Shown piece by piece: positions 8,225-15,708 of a stretch of DNA of 52,979 nucleotides (position 1 is its first letter; each line of letters begins with the position of its first letter). The position numbers and the translations under genes were made by a program. This stretch comes from Streptomyces sp. CC208A (lineage in GTDB: Bacteria > Actinomycetota > Actinomycetes > Streptomycetales > Streptomycetaceae), in contig NZ_JASCXN010000044.1 in the NCBI RefSeq assembly GCF_030010625.1, forward strand, positions 1 to 52,979, read 5' to 3'. The notes under the pieces are model-generated. The model did no database searches. It was not told where the DNA came from and saw nothing but the letters and a program-made list of their open reading frames with translations.

Positions 8225-8482
8225 GCAAGCGCGCTGTCGTCTCCGCGGTCAGATGGGCGCCGAAGTGCACGGTGGGCTGGTACCCGGTGACATCGGGTCG
8301 GGCGAAGCCTGCGAGCCGAAGGGCGTGCAGGCGGCCGACGCGGTTCAGGCGGGCCAGCGCGTCGACCCAGCTCAGGAGGGACTCACCGGGGTACGGCTCG
8401 GACACCAGGGCGAGACGGCGCAGTGATGGGGCCACGGCGTCGATCCTGCATGGCGTGCGCCGGGCGTGCACTGCCGGCCTCC

Positions 8483-9679
8483 TTACGCGCTTCCGTCAGC
8501 CGCAGCCCGCTTACCGTCTTGCTTCTGCTTCGCCGCCCTTGTCGTCTGGCGGGACTTCAGTTCCGTGACCTTGGCATAGGCGCGTTCGTGGGCGTACGAC
8601 AGGACGATGGAGTCCATGATCTCCTGTGTGATGGCCTCGGTGCCCTGCTGGACGGCGCGTACGGCGCTGCGGCGGATGAGGGCGTGCAGGCCGGCGATGC
8701 TGCCGTCGGTGCGTTCGTGCAGGTAGCGCCAGTGCCGGCGGGTCAGGCTCTCCTTCTCGTGTTGGTACAGGGCGAGCGAGCTCTCCAGGGAGCGGATGAC
8801 GCCGACCCACTGGAGGATGCTGTCGTCGTTGTCGAGGGTGAAGGGGGCGAGTTCCTGGCGGCTGAAGCGGCCGGCGGTCTGGGTGCGGGCGTCGCTTCCT
8901 GTCGGAGCCGGGGTCCTGGTGCGGTCGGAGCGTCTGCGGGGGACGGCGGGGCCGCCCTCGCTGAGTAGTGGGCTGTTCTCGAGGTCGACACCGGTGCCGA
9001 CGATGGTGCACGGGGCGTGGTTGGCGAGGAACTTGATGTGGTCGTTGGAGGCCCGGCCTTCCTTGTGGGCGCAGTCCAGGAAGTGCAGATCATCGAAGAT
9101 GATCAGCTGGGTGCCGCTCGCGGTGAGGGCGGTCAGGACGCGGTCGTCGATGATGTCCTTGGTGCCGCTGGTGGGGACGTTGAGGTAGCGGGCGATCGCG
9201 AGCGAGATCTGTTTGGGGGTGACCTGGTCGGTGAGCGAGATGTAGACGACGGGGACGTAGGAGCCGAGCCGCTCGGGGGCGAACCGTTCGGGGAAGTCCT
9301 CCCGCAGTTCCTGCTCGAACTTCCGGGCGATCATCTTGACCAGGGTGGACTTGCCGACCGTTGGGGGACCGTCGATGAGCAGGCCGAGCCTGGCACCGGG
9401 CGGCGCCATCTCGTTGGCGGCCAGCAGTTCCGTGATCTCGGTCTCGAAGTGCTGCACGGCCGGTGTCCAGGCCAGCACCAGGGCGCTGTGGTAGCGGTTG
9501 CGCGTCCGGTTCAGGCGGCGCCGCTCGGCGTCGTCCATCGCCAGGTAGACCTCGTACGGAGGCAGCAGCGGCCGCGAAGGCGGGTCGTAGAAGACGTAGG
9601 TGAACCAGTCTTCCTTGGTCCGCGGTTCGGCCAGTCCGGGATGCAGGCACTCCCCGTCGTCCCCGGGCGGAGGAGCCAT
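8483..9679 (-). CDS. tnsC: TnsC-like AAA+ ATPase
   Basis: This 398-residue AAA ATPase is the regulator that links target complex to transposase in Tn7-like elements. Walker A is GPPTVGKS at residues 104-111 and Walker B is QLIIFDD at 191-197, followed by a sensor-like region (HAPCTIVGTGVDLEN). The C-terminus is basic and Lys/Ala rich, a plausible TnsA/TnsB contact region. The ATG at 9679 overlaps the tnsB stop as TGATG, so translation is coupled. The next gene, tniQ2, begins eleven bases past its TAA stop (8483-8485). Annotation pipelines may label it TniB or ATP-binding protein; the neighbourhood makes TnsC the better name. Confidence 0.9.
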   Translation of the reverse strand: MAPPPGDDGECLHPGLAEPRTKEDWFTYVFYDPPSRPLLPPYEVYLAMDDAERRRLNRTRNRYHSALVLAWTPAVQHFETEITELLAANEMAPPGARLGLLIDGPPTVGKSTLVKMIARKFEQELREDFPERFAPERLGSYVPVVYISLTDQVTPKQISLAIARYLNVPTSGTKDIIDDRVLTALTASGTQLIIFDDLHFLDCAHKEGRASNDHIKFLANHAPCTIVGTGVDLENSPLLSEGGPAVPRRRSDRTRTPAPTGSDARTQTAGRFSRQELAPFTLDNDDSILQWVGVIRSLESSLALYQHEKESLTRRHWRYLHERTDGSIAGLHALIRRSAVRAVQQGTEAITQEIMDSIVLSYAHERAYAKVTELKSRQTTRAAKQKQDGKRAAADGSA

Positions 9680-11841
9680 CACGGTGCGCCGTCCTTCTCC
9701 GGGCGGCCGCCCCACACCTCGTACGAGGGAAGGGCGTCGAAGTCGATCGTGACCTCTTCCTCTTCCTCGTTCGCTGTCGGCAGTGGTGGTACGGCCCGCA
9801 GGCGGGGCTCTGTGACGGGGGTGTCGGCGGCGGAGTCGACGAGCTCGGTGCGGGCCCTGTCCCGGGCCGCGGCTCTGGCACGTTCGGCGTCGCGGGCGCG
9901 GGCCCGGCGGGAGCGGGCGGTGGACGCCTCGGCGGCGTCCGTGCGGTTCTGCAGGTCCAGCAGCGCGTCCAGGACGGCCTCCTGGTCCTGCGGGTCGCGG
10001 CCCCGCGCGCGCAGTTCCTGCTTGACCTGGCGCAGGGTGATGTCGGTGAACGGCTCCAGGCCGGTCAGCGCGTGGCTCCAGCGCAGTGTGTGCCAGACGC
10101 CGGTGTAGGGGTCGTGGAAGTAGACCTGGGTGACGTCCCGCGGGTCGTAGCGGACCGGCCAGGTGCCGTTTGCCTGCGGGTAGGGGGACTTGGTGCCGTT
10201 GTGGGCGCGCAGGACGGGCGCGCTGTAGTGCAGGTAGTCCTTCTGGATGCGGCGGTTGGTGATCGTGCACCAGTGGATGGGCAGGAGCTCCAGGAAAAGG
10301 TTGGCGTCGCGCGGGGCGGCGATGTAGCCGCAGCGGTGCACGGCGAGCCGGTAGGCGTCGTTCGGCGACAGGCTGATCTCCGGGAACCCCGGCAGTACCA
10401 GCCCCTTGTGCCGGCGGGTCTGGTAGACCGCGACGACGTACTCGGCGAAGAACTCCTCCAGTTCCTCGATCGTCCAGCGGGCCACCGCGTCCACGTCCCG
10501 GCCCCGGTGCACCACGTGATTGCCCTTGTAGCCGGCGATGTGCTGGGAGAACTGGCTCCTGATCGTCTTGAACGCGGCCTCGACCTGCGGCTTGTCGGTG
10601 GGACGGTACTTGCGGGTGTCCTGGATGGTGATCCCGTAGCGGCGGCACACGTTCTTCACCGCCTGCGAGGCGAACGCCTTGCCGTGGTCGATCACGATCT
10701 TCTCGGGAAACACCACCGGGCGGGCCGCGGCGGCCGCGAACCGCTCGTCCCGCGCGAGCAGCGGCTCGCACGGCAGCCGCAGCATCCGGTGCCGCAGCCC
10801 CTCGGGCCAGCCCGGACGCATCGGCTCCGGCATCATCGCGTCCGCGATCACCAGGCCCGCGTCCACCGCCTTCGTGCCCTTGGGAACCAGACGCCACCCC
10901 AGCAGACTGCGGGTGCACACGTCGATGGCGATCGTCAGGTCCACCGAGAAGACGACGTCCTCGACCGGATCGTAGGCGCGCACGTCCAGCCAGCTGGTGT
11001 CGATCATCACCAGCTCGCCGGGACGGCTGGCGGTGATCGGCTGGTAGTGCCCGTCCGGCCGGTTCGCCACCGACTGGCGTGTCGTGGCCTGTCCGGTGGT
11101 GTAGAGGCCGGGCAGGAGAGCGGCCACGTACCGGTTGAACGACTTCTGCGACGGCATCTTCACCGCGCCCGGGCCGTGGACGTCGGCCAGCCGGCGCTCC
11201 ACCCGGCGCCGCAGCCGGTTCAGGCTGCCGGTCGAGTCGTCGGCCTCCGTCACATGGTGCTGGGTGACAATCGCGTTGATCAGCCGGGGATCCACACCCG
11301 CCAGCGGATCCGAGGGGCGGTGGCGGCGCCGGTCCACCAGCCCCCACGGACCCTCCTCCCGCCACCGGCGCAGCCGCCGCCAGATCTGCTGCTCGCTGTA
11401 GCCCAGCTCCCGCGCCTTGCTCCGTACCCGTTGGACCAGCGGCAGGTCCGGGGCGTACTCCGGCCTCGGCTCGTCGGGCCGTGCGTTCTCCGGATCTCCG
11501 CCGCGATAGCCGGTGGTCATCTCCAGGAGGTGCTCCTGGGCGCTCTGGAGGTCCTCCAGCTGCTTGTCGGTCAGCTTGTCGAAGAGCGCGGCGGCATCCA
11601 GCCACAGTTTCCGCTCCACAGCGTCCTGTTCATCGGATGGCTCGCCCTCGGGGATCTCGGCGTCGTCGCAGAGACGGAAGGTGGGGTCCGCGAGCAGGTG
11701 CCCCACACCGATCACCGTCCACGAGCCGCTCTCCGAACGCAGCCGCACCCCGTCGTCGGTCACCCCGGTCACGGTGTGCACCTCATCGTCCAGCCACAGC
11801 CGCGTCCCGTACCGCAGCCGCACCGCGCCCTCGTTCGTCAT
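9679..11841 (-). CDS. tnsB: TnsB-like Mu-family DDE transposase
   Basis: The 720-residue protein is the transposase that joins transposon ends to target DNA. N-terminal DNA-binding helices include GYSEQQIWRRLRRWREEG. The integrase core (rve/Mu transposase) has D281 (VMIDTSWLD), D385 (IVIDHGKAF) and E421 (DKPQVEAAF); the 35-residue gap between the last two is the classic DD(35)E spacing. A Mu C-terminal beta-barrel region follows (about 500-640). The end is a charged tail rich in Arg and Glu that in Tn7 relatives binds TnsC. The ATG at 11841 overlaps the tnsA stop as ATGA. All catalytic residues are present, so it looks functional. Confidence 0.93.
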   Translation of the reverse strand: MTNEGAVRLRYGTRLWLDDEVHTVTGVTDDGVRLRSESGSWTVIGVGHLLADPTFRLCDDAEIPEGEPSDEQDAVERKLWLDAAALFDKLTDKQLEDLQSAQEHLLEMTTGYRGGDPENARPDEPRPEYAPDLPLVQRVRSKARELGYSEQQIWRRLRRWREEGPWGLVDRRRHRPSDPLAGVDPRLINAIVTQHHVTEADDSTGSLNRLRRRVERRLADVHGPGAVKMPSQKSFNRYVAALLPGLYTTGQATTRQSVANRPDGHYQPITASRPGELVMIDTSWLDVRAYDPVEDVVFSVDLTIAIDVCTRSLLGWRLVPKGTKAVDAGLVIADAMMPEPMRPGWPEGLRHRMLRLPCEPLLARDERFAAAAARPVVFPEKIVIDHGKAFASQAVKNVCRRYGITIQDTRKYRPTDKPQVEAAFKTIRSQFSQHIAGYKGNHVVHRGRDVDAVARWTIEELEEFFAEYVVAVYQTRRHKGLVLPGFPEISLSPNDAYRLAVHRCGYIAAPRDANLFLELLPIHWCTITNRRIQKDYLHYSAPVLRAHNGTKSPYPQANGTWPVRYDPRDVTQVYFHDPYTGVWHTLRWSHALTGLEPFTDITLRQVKQELRARGRDPQDQEAVLDALLDLQNRTDAAEASTARSRRARARDAERARAAARDRARTELVDSAADTPVTEPRLRAVPPLPTANEEEEEVTIDFDALPSYEVWGGRPEKDGAP

Positions 11842-12608
11842 GTCCACACCTCCGCCGCGGTCTTCACCAGCGTCGTATCCCGCAGCGGACGGTCCAGATC
11901 CGTGACGATCCGCTGATGCCACATCAAGTGGTACAGAACGCCGCGAGCCAGATCCGGGAACTCCATGAAGTGCATCAGCTCCCCGATCTCCACCGGCTCA
12001 CGGGCCAGCTCCAGTAGACGCGGCACCAGATCCACACCCAGATGCAGCGGACGCCGGGCACTGGACAGCAGATCGACGTTCACCCAGCGCTGCCCGCTCG
12101 GCTCCGACACCATCGCGTACTCCCAGCCCAGCCGCTCACACACACGGCGAGTGCGCTCCTCCTGCAGCAGCACCTTCGGGTCGTCCCGCAGCTCGGGGTT
12201 CTTCACGTCCAGCAGCAGCACGCTGCCGTCCCGGCGACGCGCGAAGACATCCGGCGTGTGCTGCCACGCTCCTCGGGCGTCGATGGCGTCGAACTCCAAA
12301 GGCTGCGTGACGAACGCCGTCACCCGCGGATCGAAGTCCAGCAGCGTCAGCCACTTCGACTCCAGCACGCTCTCGTACTCGACGAAGTCACCCCACTTCG
12401 CCACCCAGTACTGACCCGGCATGTGTCCCTGGCCCCGATAGCTGGGGATGGCCCGCACCATCCGGCCGTCCTCGAACCGTACGCCGGCCGCCTCCTCCAG
12501 CCGCACCAGACGCTCGGCCCCCTCGGCACCGACGTACCGCACCCGCACCAGGTCGATCTCCCGGACCGACGCCTCCGACGGTTCCGGCACGTCCGTGTCC
12601 CCGCTCAC
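11838..12608 (-). CDS. tnsA: TnsA-like endonuclease
   Basis: This 256-residue restriction-endonuclease-fold nuclease would cut the 5' strands at the transposon ends, giving cut-and-paste rather than replicative transposition. The TnsA_N core shows FVEYESVLESKW (E79/E83), HTPDVF (D120) and LLLDVKN (K136), the expected E–D–xxK constellation. The following region ending in HLMWHQRIVTDLDRPL is a TnsA_C-like extension. The GTG at 12608 overlaps the tniQ1 stop as GTGA and has AGGGGAGG upstream. A long upstream extension in the same frame overlaps tniQ1 and is not used. The protein is not fused to TnsB. Confidence 0.9.
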   Translation of the reverse strand: MSGDTDVPEPSEASVREIDLVRVRYVGAEGAERLVRLEEAAGVRFEDGRMVRAIPSYRGQGHMPGQYWVAKWGDFVEYESVLESKWLTLLDFDPRVTAFVTQPLEFDAIDARGAWQHTPDVFARRRDGSVLLLDVKNPELRDDPKVLLQEERTRRVCERLGWEYAMVSEPSGQRWVNVDLLSSARRPLHLGVDLVPRLLELAREPVEIGELMHFMEFPDLARGVLYHLMWHQRIVTDLDRPLRDTTLVKTAAEVWT

Positions 12609-13711
12609 CGCGACCTCCCCTTCTCCCACGGACTCCTGGCCGAACGTCCCACCGGCACCTGCGCCGCCACAGCCTCCGCGAACACCTCCGGCACCGCGAG
12701 CCGCTCCAACGGACGAGCCGCCAGACACCCCTCGTCCGCCGCCGTCCGTACCAGCGGCGCAAGCCGCCGCGACAACTCCCGCACGTCCCTCTCCGCCAGC
12801 AGGGGCATCAGCACCGTGAGAAACGCCGCCGCAGCCCCGGCCGACGCCGGACCCCACCCGAACCGGCCACCATGCGCCCCGCGCTCGACGCGCTCCTCCA
12901 GCAGAACCCGGGCACACCAGGCAGGCACATCCGGCAGACGCCCCAGAACCCTCGGCAGCCCCAGCCGCAGCAAGATCACACACGCGCGAAACGCGGCGAA
13001 CCACTCGGCCGCCGCCACGTCCACGCCTCCCACCGCCGGGCGTACCCGCCCGCATGCGACATCCAGCCATCGCCGCTGCGCTTCGGCCGTCCCGCCATCC
13101 GCCCGGCTCACGCGAACCGCGGGCAGCCACTGCGAGCACGGCCTCCCGCGAACGGAGTTCGCACAGCAGGTCGGCGGCCTGACCCACTGCGCCGGCACGA
13201 CCCGAGGTCGCTCCCCGCCCCACCGCAGCACCCAGCCGCACGAAGGACAGCGATCCAGCAACACCACCCGGTGCTCGGGGCACACCGCCGCACACGACAG
13301 TTTCCACCACAGCTGCCACACCCCACCGGACACCAGCAGACAGCACGGACACGCCCGGCTTCCATGCGCCGCCGCCCACTCCTGCCCCGCAGACGGCCGC
13401 CGTGCCCGCCCCGCCGCGAGTACCGCCGCGACGTTCAACGGCCCGCCCTCGAACACGGACAGATGTATCCCGTCCACCAGGCCGCCGGGAACGCCCGTCG
13501 CCGCGAACATCGCCCGCCGGACCGTCTCGTCGGACCGCACTCCGAACAGAGGAGGCCGCACACTTGCGGAAGACCCTCGCAGCCCAAGCCCCATCATGGT
13601 CGCGACCTCGGCCGTCGGACACCGGTTCACCCGCGCTATCCGATCCACCCAGGATTCGAACGCCTCACCCGCCCGTGGAGCTGTGACCAGCGCCAATCGC
13701 CGTAGCGACAC
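12605..13711 (-). CDS. tniQ: TniQ family protein (tniQ1), first gene of the tns operon
   Basis: A 368-residue TniQ beginning SLRRLALVTAPRAGEAFESWVDRIARVN. It has the zinc motif CPCCLLVSGGVWQLWWKLSC, then CPEHRVVLLDRCPSCG. The start at GTG 13711 has CAGGAGG five to six bases upstream; an in-frame GTG at 13735 lacks one. Its stop overlaps tnsA by GTGA, so all five minus-strand genes are coupled. The second half carries no obvious catalytic domain. Its sequence differs strongly from tniQ2 and tniQ3, suggesting a different target or a role nearer to TnsC. Confidence 0.88.
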   Translation of the reverse strand: MSLRRLALVTAPRAGEAFESWVDRIARVNRCPTAEVATMMGLGLRGSSASVRPPLFGVRSDETVRRAMFAATGVPGGLVDGIHLSVFEGGPLNVAAVLAAGRARRPSAGQEWAAAHGSRACPCCLLVSGGVWQLWWKLSCAAVCPEHRVVLLDRCPSCGWVLRWGGERPRVVPAQWVRPPTCCANSVRGRPCSQWLPAVRVSRADGGTAEAQRRWLDVACGRVRPAVGGVDVAAAEWFAAFRACVILLRLGLPRVLGRLPDVPAWCARVLLEERVERGAHGGRFGWGPASAGAAAAFLTVLMPLLAERDVRELSRRLAPLVRTAADEGCLAARPLERLAVPEVFAEAVAAQVPVGRSARSPWEKGRSR

Positions 13712-13749
13712 ACGCACCTCCTGAAAGTGATGCACATCACTCTCATCTA

Positions 13750-13797
13750 GGGGTTCACACTAGCAAGTGCACTATCGGATTGGAGTTCACACTCGCA
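13750..13797. repeat. Two 16-bp direct repeats upstream of tniQ1
   Basis: GGGGTTCACACTAGCA (13750-13765) and GGAGTTCACACTCGCA (13782-13797) match at 14 of 16 positions, 32 bp apart. On the minus strand they read TGTGAACYCC. They lie between tniQ1 and the core RpiR gene, where the right end of the large Tn7-like element should be. They may be TnsB sites of that end, or an operator for the tns operon. TGCACTATCG between them (13768-13777) also occurs before the XRE gene. Confidence 0.5.
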
Positions 13798-13837
13798 TTT
13801 AGAACTTCAGCTCTCACCCGCCCCCACCTTTGGGTCG

Positions 13838-13881
13838 CCCCTGACCTTGTCTGCATATCCTTATGCAGACAAGGTCAGGGG
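13838..13881. promoter_or_regulatory. 19-bp perfect palindrome upstream of the RpiR-type regulator
   Basis: The arms CCCCTGACCTTGTCTGCAT (13838-13856) and its exact reverse complement (13863-13881) flank a 6-nt centre ATCCTT. It ends 24 bp before the assigned start of the RpiR-type gene. RpiR regulators bind palindromes of this kind, so autoregulation is the most likely role. There is no T tract, which argues against a terminator. Confidence 0.7.
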
Positions 13882-13904
13882 TGAATGGGATGAAGGGGGA
13901 CGGT

Positions 13905-14744
13905 ATGGGTGACAGCCCGGCCGGGCGGCTCCAGGCGCTCTTCGAGGGGCGCCGGCTCACGCCCACGCAGCGGCGGATCGCCCACTGCATGGTGCGCCGT
14001 GCCGCCGACGCGCCGTTCCTGTCCAGCGTGGAGCTCGCCGAGCTGGCCGGGGTCAGCCAGCCGTCCGTCACGCGGTTCGCGGTCGCGCTCGGCTTCGACG
14101 GGTATCCGGCGCTCCGCCGCCATCTGCGGGAGGTCGCGCCGCCCGAGCCCGCGGCCGGGGAGGACGCCGGGCACAACGAGTACCAGCAGGCGGTCCTCGC
14201 CGAGATCGAGAACCTGCGGCACCTCGCCGGGCTGCTCGCCGACCCCGCGCCCGTGGAGCGGGCCGGGCGGCTGCTCGCCGGGTCCCGGCCGCTGCTCGTC
14301 CTCGGCCTGCGGGCGGCCTCCTCGCAGGCCCGCGGGTTCGCCTACTTCGCCGCCAAGGTGCACCCGGACGTCCGGCTGCTCGACGAGGGCGGCTCGATGC
14401 TCACGGACCGGATCGACGCGGCCGTACGGGCCGGGGCCACCGTGCTGCTCTGCTTCGCGCTGCCCCGGCATCCGCGCGAGGTCGTCGAGGCCCTGGAGTA
14501 CGCGCGGGCGGCCGGGCTCACGGTGGTGACCGTGGCCGAGTCCGCCTTCGCGCCCGTCGCCGCCCACTCCGACCTGCTCATCCCGGCCGCCGTCGGCACC
14601 GGCCTCGCCTTCGACACCGCCTGCGCGCCGATGCTCCTCGGCCGGGTCCTCCTGGAGGCCATGGCGGACGGCCTGCCGGACGCGCAGGCGCGCCTGGAGC
14701 AGTTCGACACGAAGGCGGCGGAGCGGGGGCTCTTCGTGGAGTGA
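13905..14744 (+). CDS. MurR/RpiR family transcriptional regulator
   Basis: A 279-residue regulator with an N-terminal HTH_6 domain (about residues 10-85; LTPTQRRIAHCMV, then VELAELAGVSQPSVTRFAVALGF) and a C-terminal SIS domain (about 110-260; LVLGLRAASSQARGFAYFA and the region around DRIDAAVRAGATVLLCFALPRHPRE). RpiR proteins sense sugar phosphates or related metabolites. The ATG at 13905 has AGGGGGA five bases upstream; two earlier in-frame starts lie inside the palindrome or lack a site. It stands beside the hut region but is separated from it by two oppositely oriented operons, so its target is not clear beyond likely autoregulation. Confidence 0.88.
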   Translation: MGDSPAGRLQALFEGRRLTPTQRRIAHCMVRRAADAPFLSSVELAELAGVSQPSVTRFAVALGFDGYPALRRHLREVAPPEPAAGEDAGHNEYQQAVLAEIENLRHLAGLLADPAPVERAGRLLAGSRPLLVLGLRAASSQARGFAYFAAKVHPDVRLLDEGGSMLTDRIDAAVRAGATVLLCFALPRHPREVVEALEYARAAGLTVVTVAESAFAPVAAHSDLLIPAAVGTGLAFDTACAPMLLGRVLLEAMADGLPDAQARLEQFDTKAAERGLFVE

Positions 14745-14829
14745 GAGGCTCCCCGTGGAGTGAGAGGCTCTCCGTGGAGTGAGGAGCTCTCCGTGGAGTG
14801 AGGAGCTCTCCGTGGAGTGGCGGCTCTCC
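14736..14829. repeat. 19-bp tandem repeats overlapping the 3' end of the RpiR gene
   Basis: Five head-to-tail units of the form GTGGAGTGAGAGGCTCTCC lie at 14736, 14755, 14774, 14793 and 14812; the last is 18 bp. The first copy contains the last codons and the stop of the RpiR gene, so the array is an expansion of that gene end into the spacer. Units 3 and 4 are identical. Confidence 0.88.
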
Positions 14830-14866
14830 GGGGGGCGATGGCTCTCCGGGGGTGAGACGGGGAGGG

Positions 14867-15238
14867 TCAGATCTCCAGTTCCGCTTCGATCTTCTTCAGC
14901 TGGTGGCGGGCCATCGCCAGGTTGGCCCGGTCCTTCGCCAGCGCCATGTACAGGAACAGGCCGTTCGCGCCCCGGCCCTTGAGCAGCCGGAGGAGGTGGT
15001 ACTGGGTGCCGAGGGTGATGAGGATGTCCTCGATCTCCTCGTTGAGGCCCAGCATCTCCATCGCCCGGACCTTGGCGCGGACGACGTCGGTGTTGCCGGC
15101 CGCGGCCACGTTCAGGTCGAGTTCCTTGCCGCCGCCGATGGTGCCGAGCGCCATGCCGCTGGTGTAGTCGACGAGGGCCGCGCCGATCGCGCCCTCGATC
15201 GCCATCGCTTCCTTGAGGGAGGTCTCGGTGTTCGCCAT
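14867..15238 (-). CDS. Roadblock/LC7-type protein
   Basis: This 123-residue protein shows the Roadblock/LC7 pattern: a central AIGAALVDYTSGMALGTIGGG strand-turn-strand and a second half ILITLGTQYHLLRLLKG...GLFLYMALAKDRANLAMARHQL. In Streptomyces such small proteins regulate Ras-like GTPases in conservons. Here it is the last of four consecutive minus-strand genes and resembles the first one (16461-16871) in motif order, so they are probably paralogues. The ATG at 15238 is preceded by AAGGAAGC. Its GTPase partner is not in the window. Confidence 0.8.
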   Translation of the reverse strand: MANTETSLKEAMAIEGAIGAALVDYTSGMALGTIGGGKELDLNVAAAGNTDVVRAKVRAMEMLGLNEEIEDILITLGTQYHLLRLLKGRGANGLFLYMALAKDRANLAMARHQLKKIEAELEI

Positions 15239-15274
15239 GGTGTCGCTTCCTTTTCTGGGTTCGGTTCTCTGGGG

Positions 15275-15667
15275 TCAGTTCGGGTCTCTGCGGGACAGTG
15301 CTCCGTCGACCAGTTCCCCGATGCGGGTGCTGGACCGGCGGGCCTCCAGGTGGAGCCGGCCCACGTTGATCCGGGGGTCGGCGAGCAGGGTGAGGACGGC
15401 GGAGCCGCCGGCCGCGTAGGTGGCCACGTAGCCGCCCTCGCCGCGGACGAGCAGTTCCCGGAAACCGCCCTGGCCGGTGGTCTCGGTGAGCCTTCGGCCG
15501 ACGCCGAGCGCGGCGGCCGTCAGCGCGGCGACGCTCTCCGCGGCGCCGTCCGCCGTGTCGTGGGCGAGGACGAGGCCGTCGGCGCTGGCCGCGAGTGCCC
15601 CGGTGAGCTGGGGCAGCCGGGCGCGCAGGCGTCTCAGCTCGCCGAGCACCTCGGCTTCGGCTGTCAT
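15275..15667 (-). CDS. Roadblock/LC7 domain protein
   Basis: A 130-residue protein with a helical lead (EAEVLGELRRLRARLPQLTGALA) and a Roadblock core (ASADGLVLAHD...ESVAALTAAALGVGRRL; GGYVATYAAGGSAVLTLLADP). It resembles the CvnB-type MglB-like proteins more than its two neighbours do. The ATG at 15667 has GAGGAGA seven bases upstream and is chosen. An in-frame GTG at 15712 (followed by ATG at 15709) overlaps the upstream stop and would add 15 residues; both are possible. It probably acts as a GTPase-activating or scaffold subunit, by family knowledge. Confidence 0.78.
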   Translation of the reverse strand: MTAEAEVLGELRRLRARLPQLTGALAASADGLVLAHDTADGAAESVAALTAAALGVGRRLTETTGQGGFRELLVRGEGGYVATYAAGGSAVLTLLADPRINVGRLHLEARRSSTRIGELVDGALSRRDPN

Positions 15668-15708
15668 CAACTGTCTCCTCTCGGCGCGCAGGCGCAGAGC
15701 ACGCCTCA

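Larger units (their letters stand above)
6669..8471 (-). pseudogene. tniQ: tniQ2, interrupted by a Tn7-like mini-element
   Basis: The gene starts at GTG 8471, eleven bases after the tnsC stop and six bases behind GGAGG. It reads LRRLALVSEPYPGESLLSWVD and the start of the TniQ domain, then enters the insertion at 7579-8224 and stops. The rest (QAATGLAAARQQAMTLAHYAG, then CPACLRESGGRWLL, WSFACVRH and CRGCG) resumes at 7573 and ends at 6669. Excision with one 5-bp duplication gives 1152 nt, exactly 384 codons in frame, and the restored protein aligns to tniQ3 without a gap across the junction. A TTG at 7595 inside the element terminus could allow a truncated product containing the zinc motif; whether it is made is unknown. 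Confidence 0.9.
3877..13800. mobile_element. Tn7-like transposition module (true ends unresolved)
   Basis: The stretch holds a complete tnsA-tnsB-tnsC set plus four tniQ-type genes and an XRE regulator, arranged as two convergent operons. TnsA and TnsB act together to cut and join transposon ends, TnsC is the AAA+ regulator, and TniQ/TnsD-type proteins choose the target; this is known for Tn7 relatives. Here tnsA and tnsB are separate genes. The right end probably lies between the start of tniQ1 (13711) and the operator of the next core gene (13838), where two 16-bp direct repeats occur. The left end is not identifiable and may have been removed by the insertion sequences or lie beyond 1. No CRISPR or Cas gene is present. 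Confidence 0.75.

Noticed and set aside
8483..11605. Open frame of 1040 residues on the minus strand covering both tnsB and tnsC
   Set aside because: Its first two thirds are the out-of-frame shadow of tnsB. Only the part from 9679 on is protein-like (TnsC), with a TGATG overlap marking the true start.
11838..13622. TnsA with a 338-residue N-terminal extension
   Set aside because: The extension lies in the tniQ1 coding region in another frame and is Gly/Arg-rich noise. The GTG at 12608, overlapping the tniQ1 stop, fits far better.
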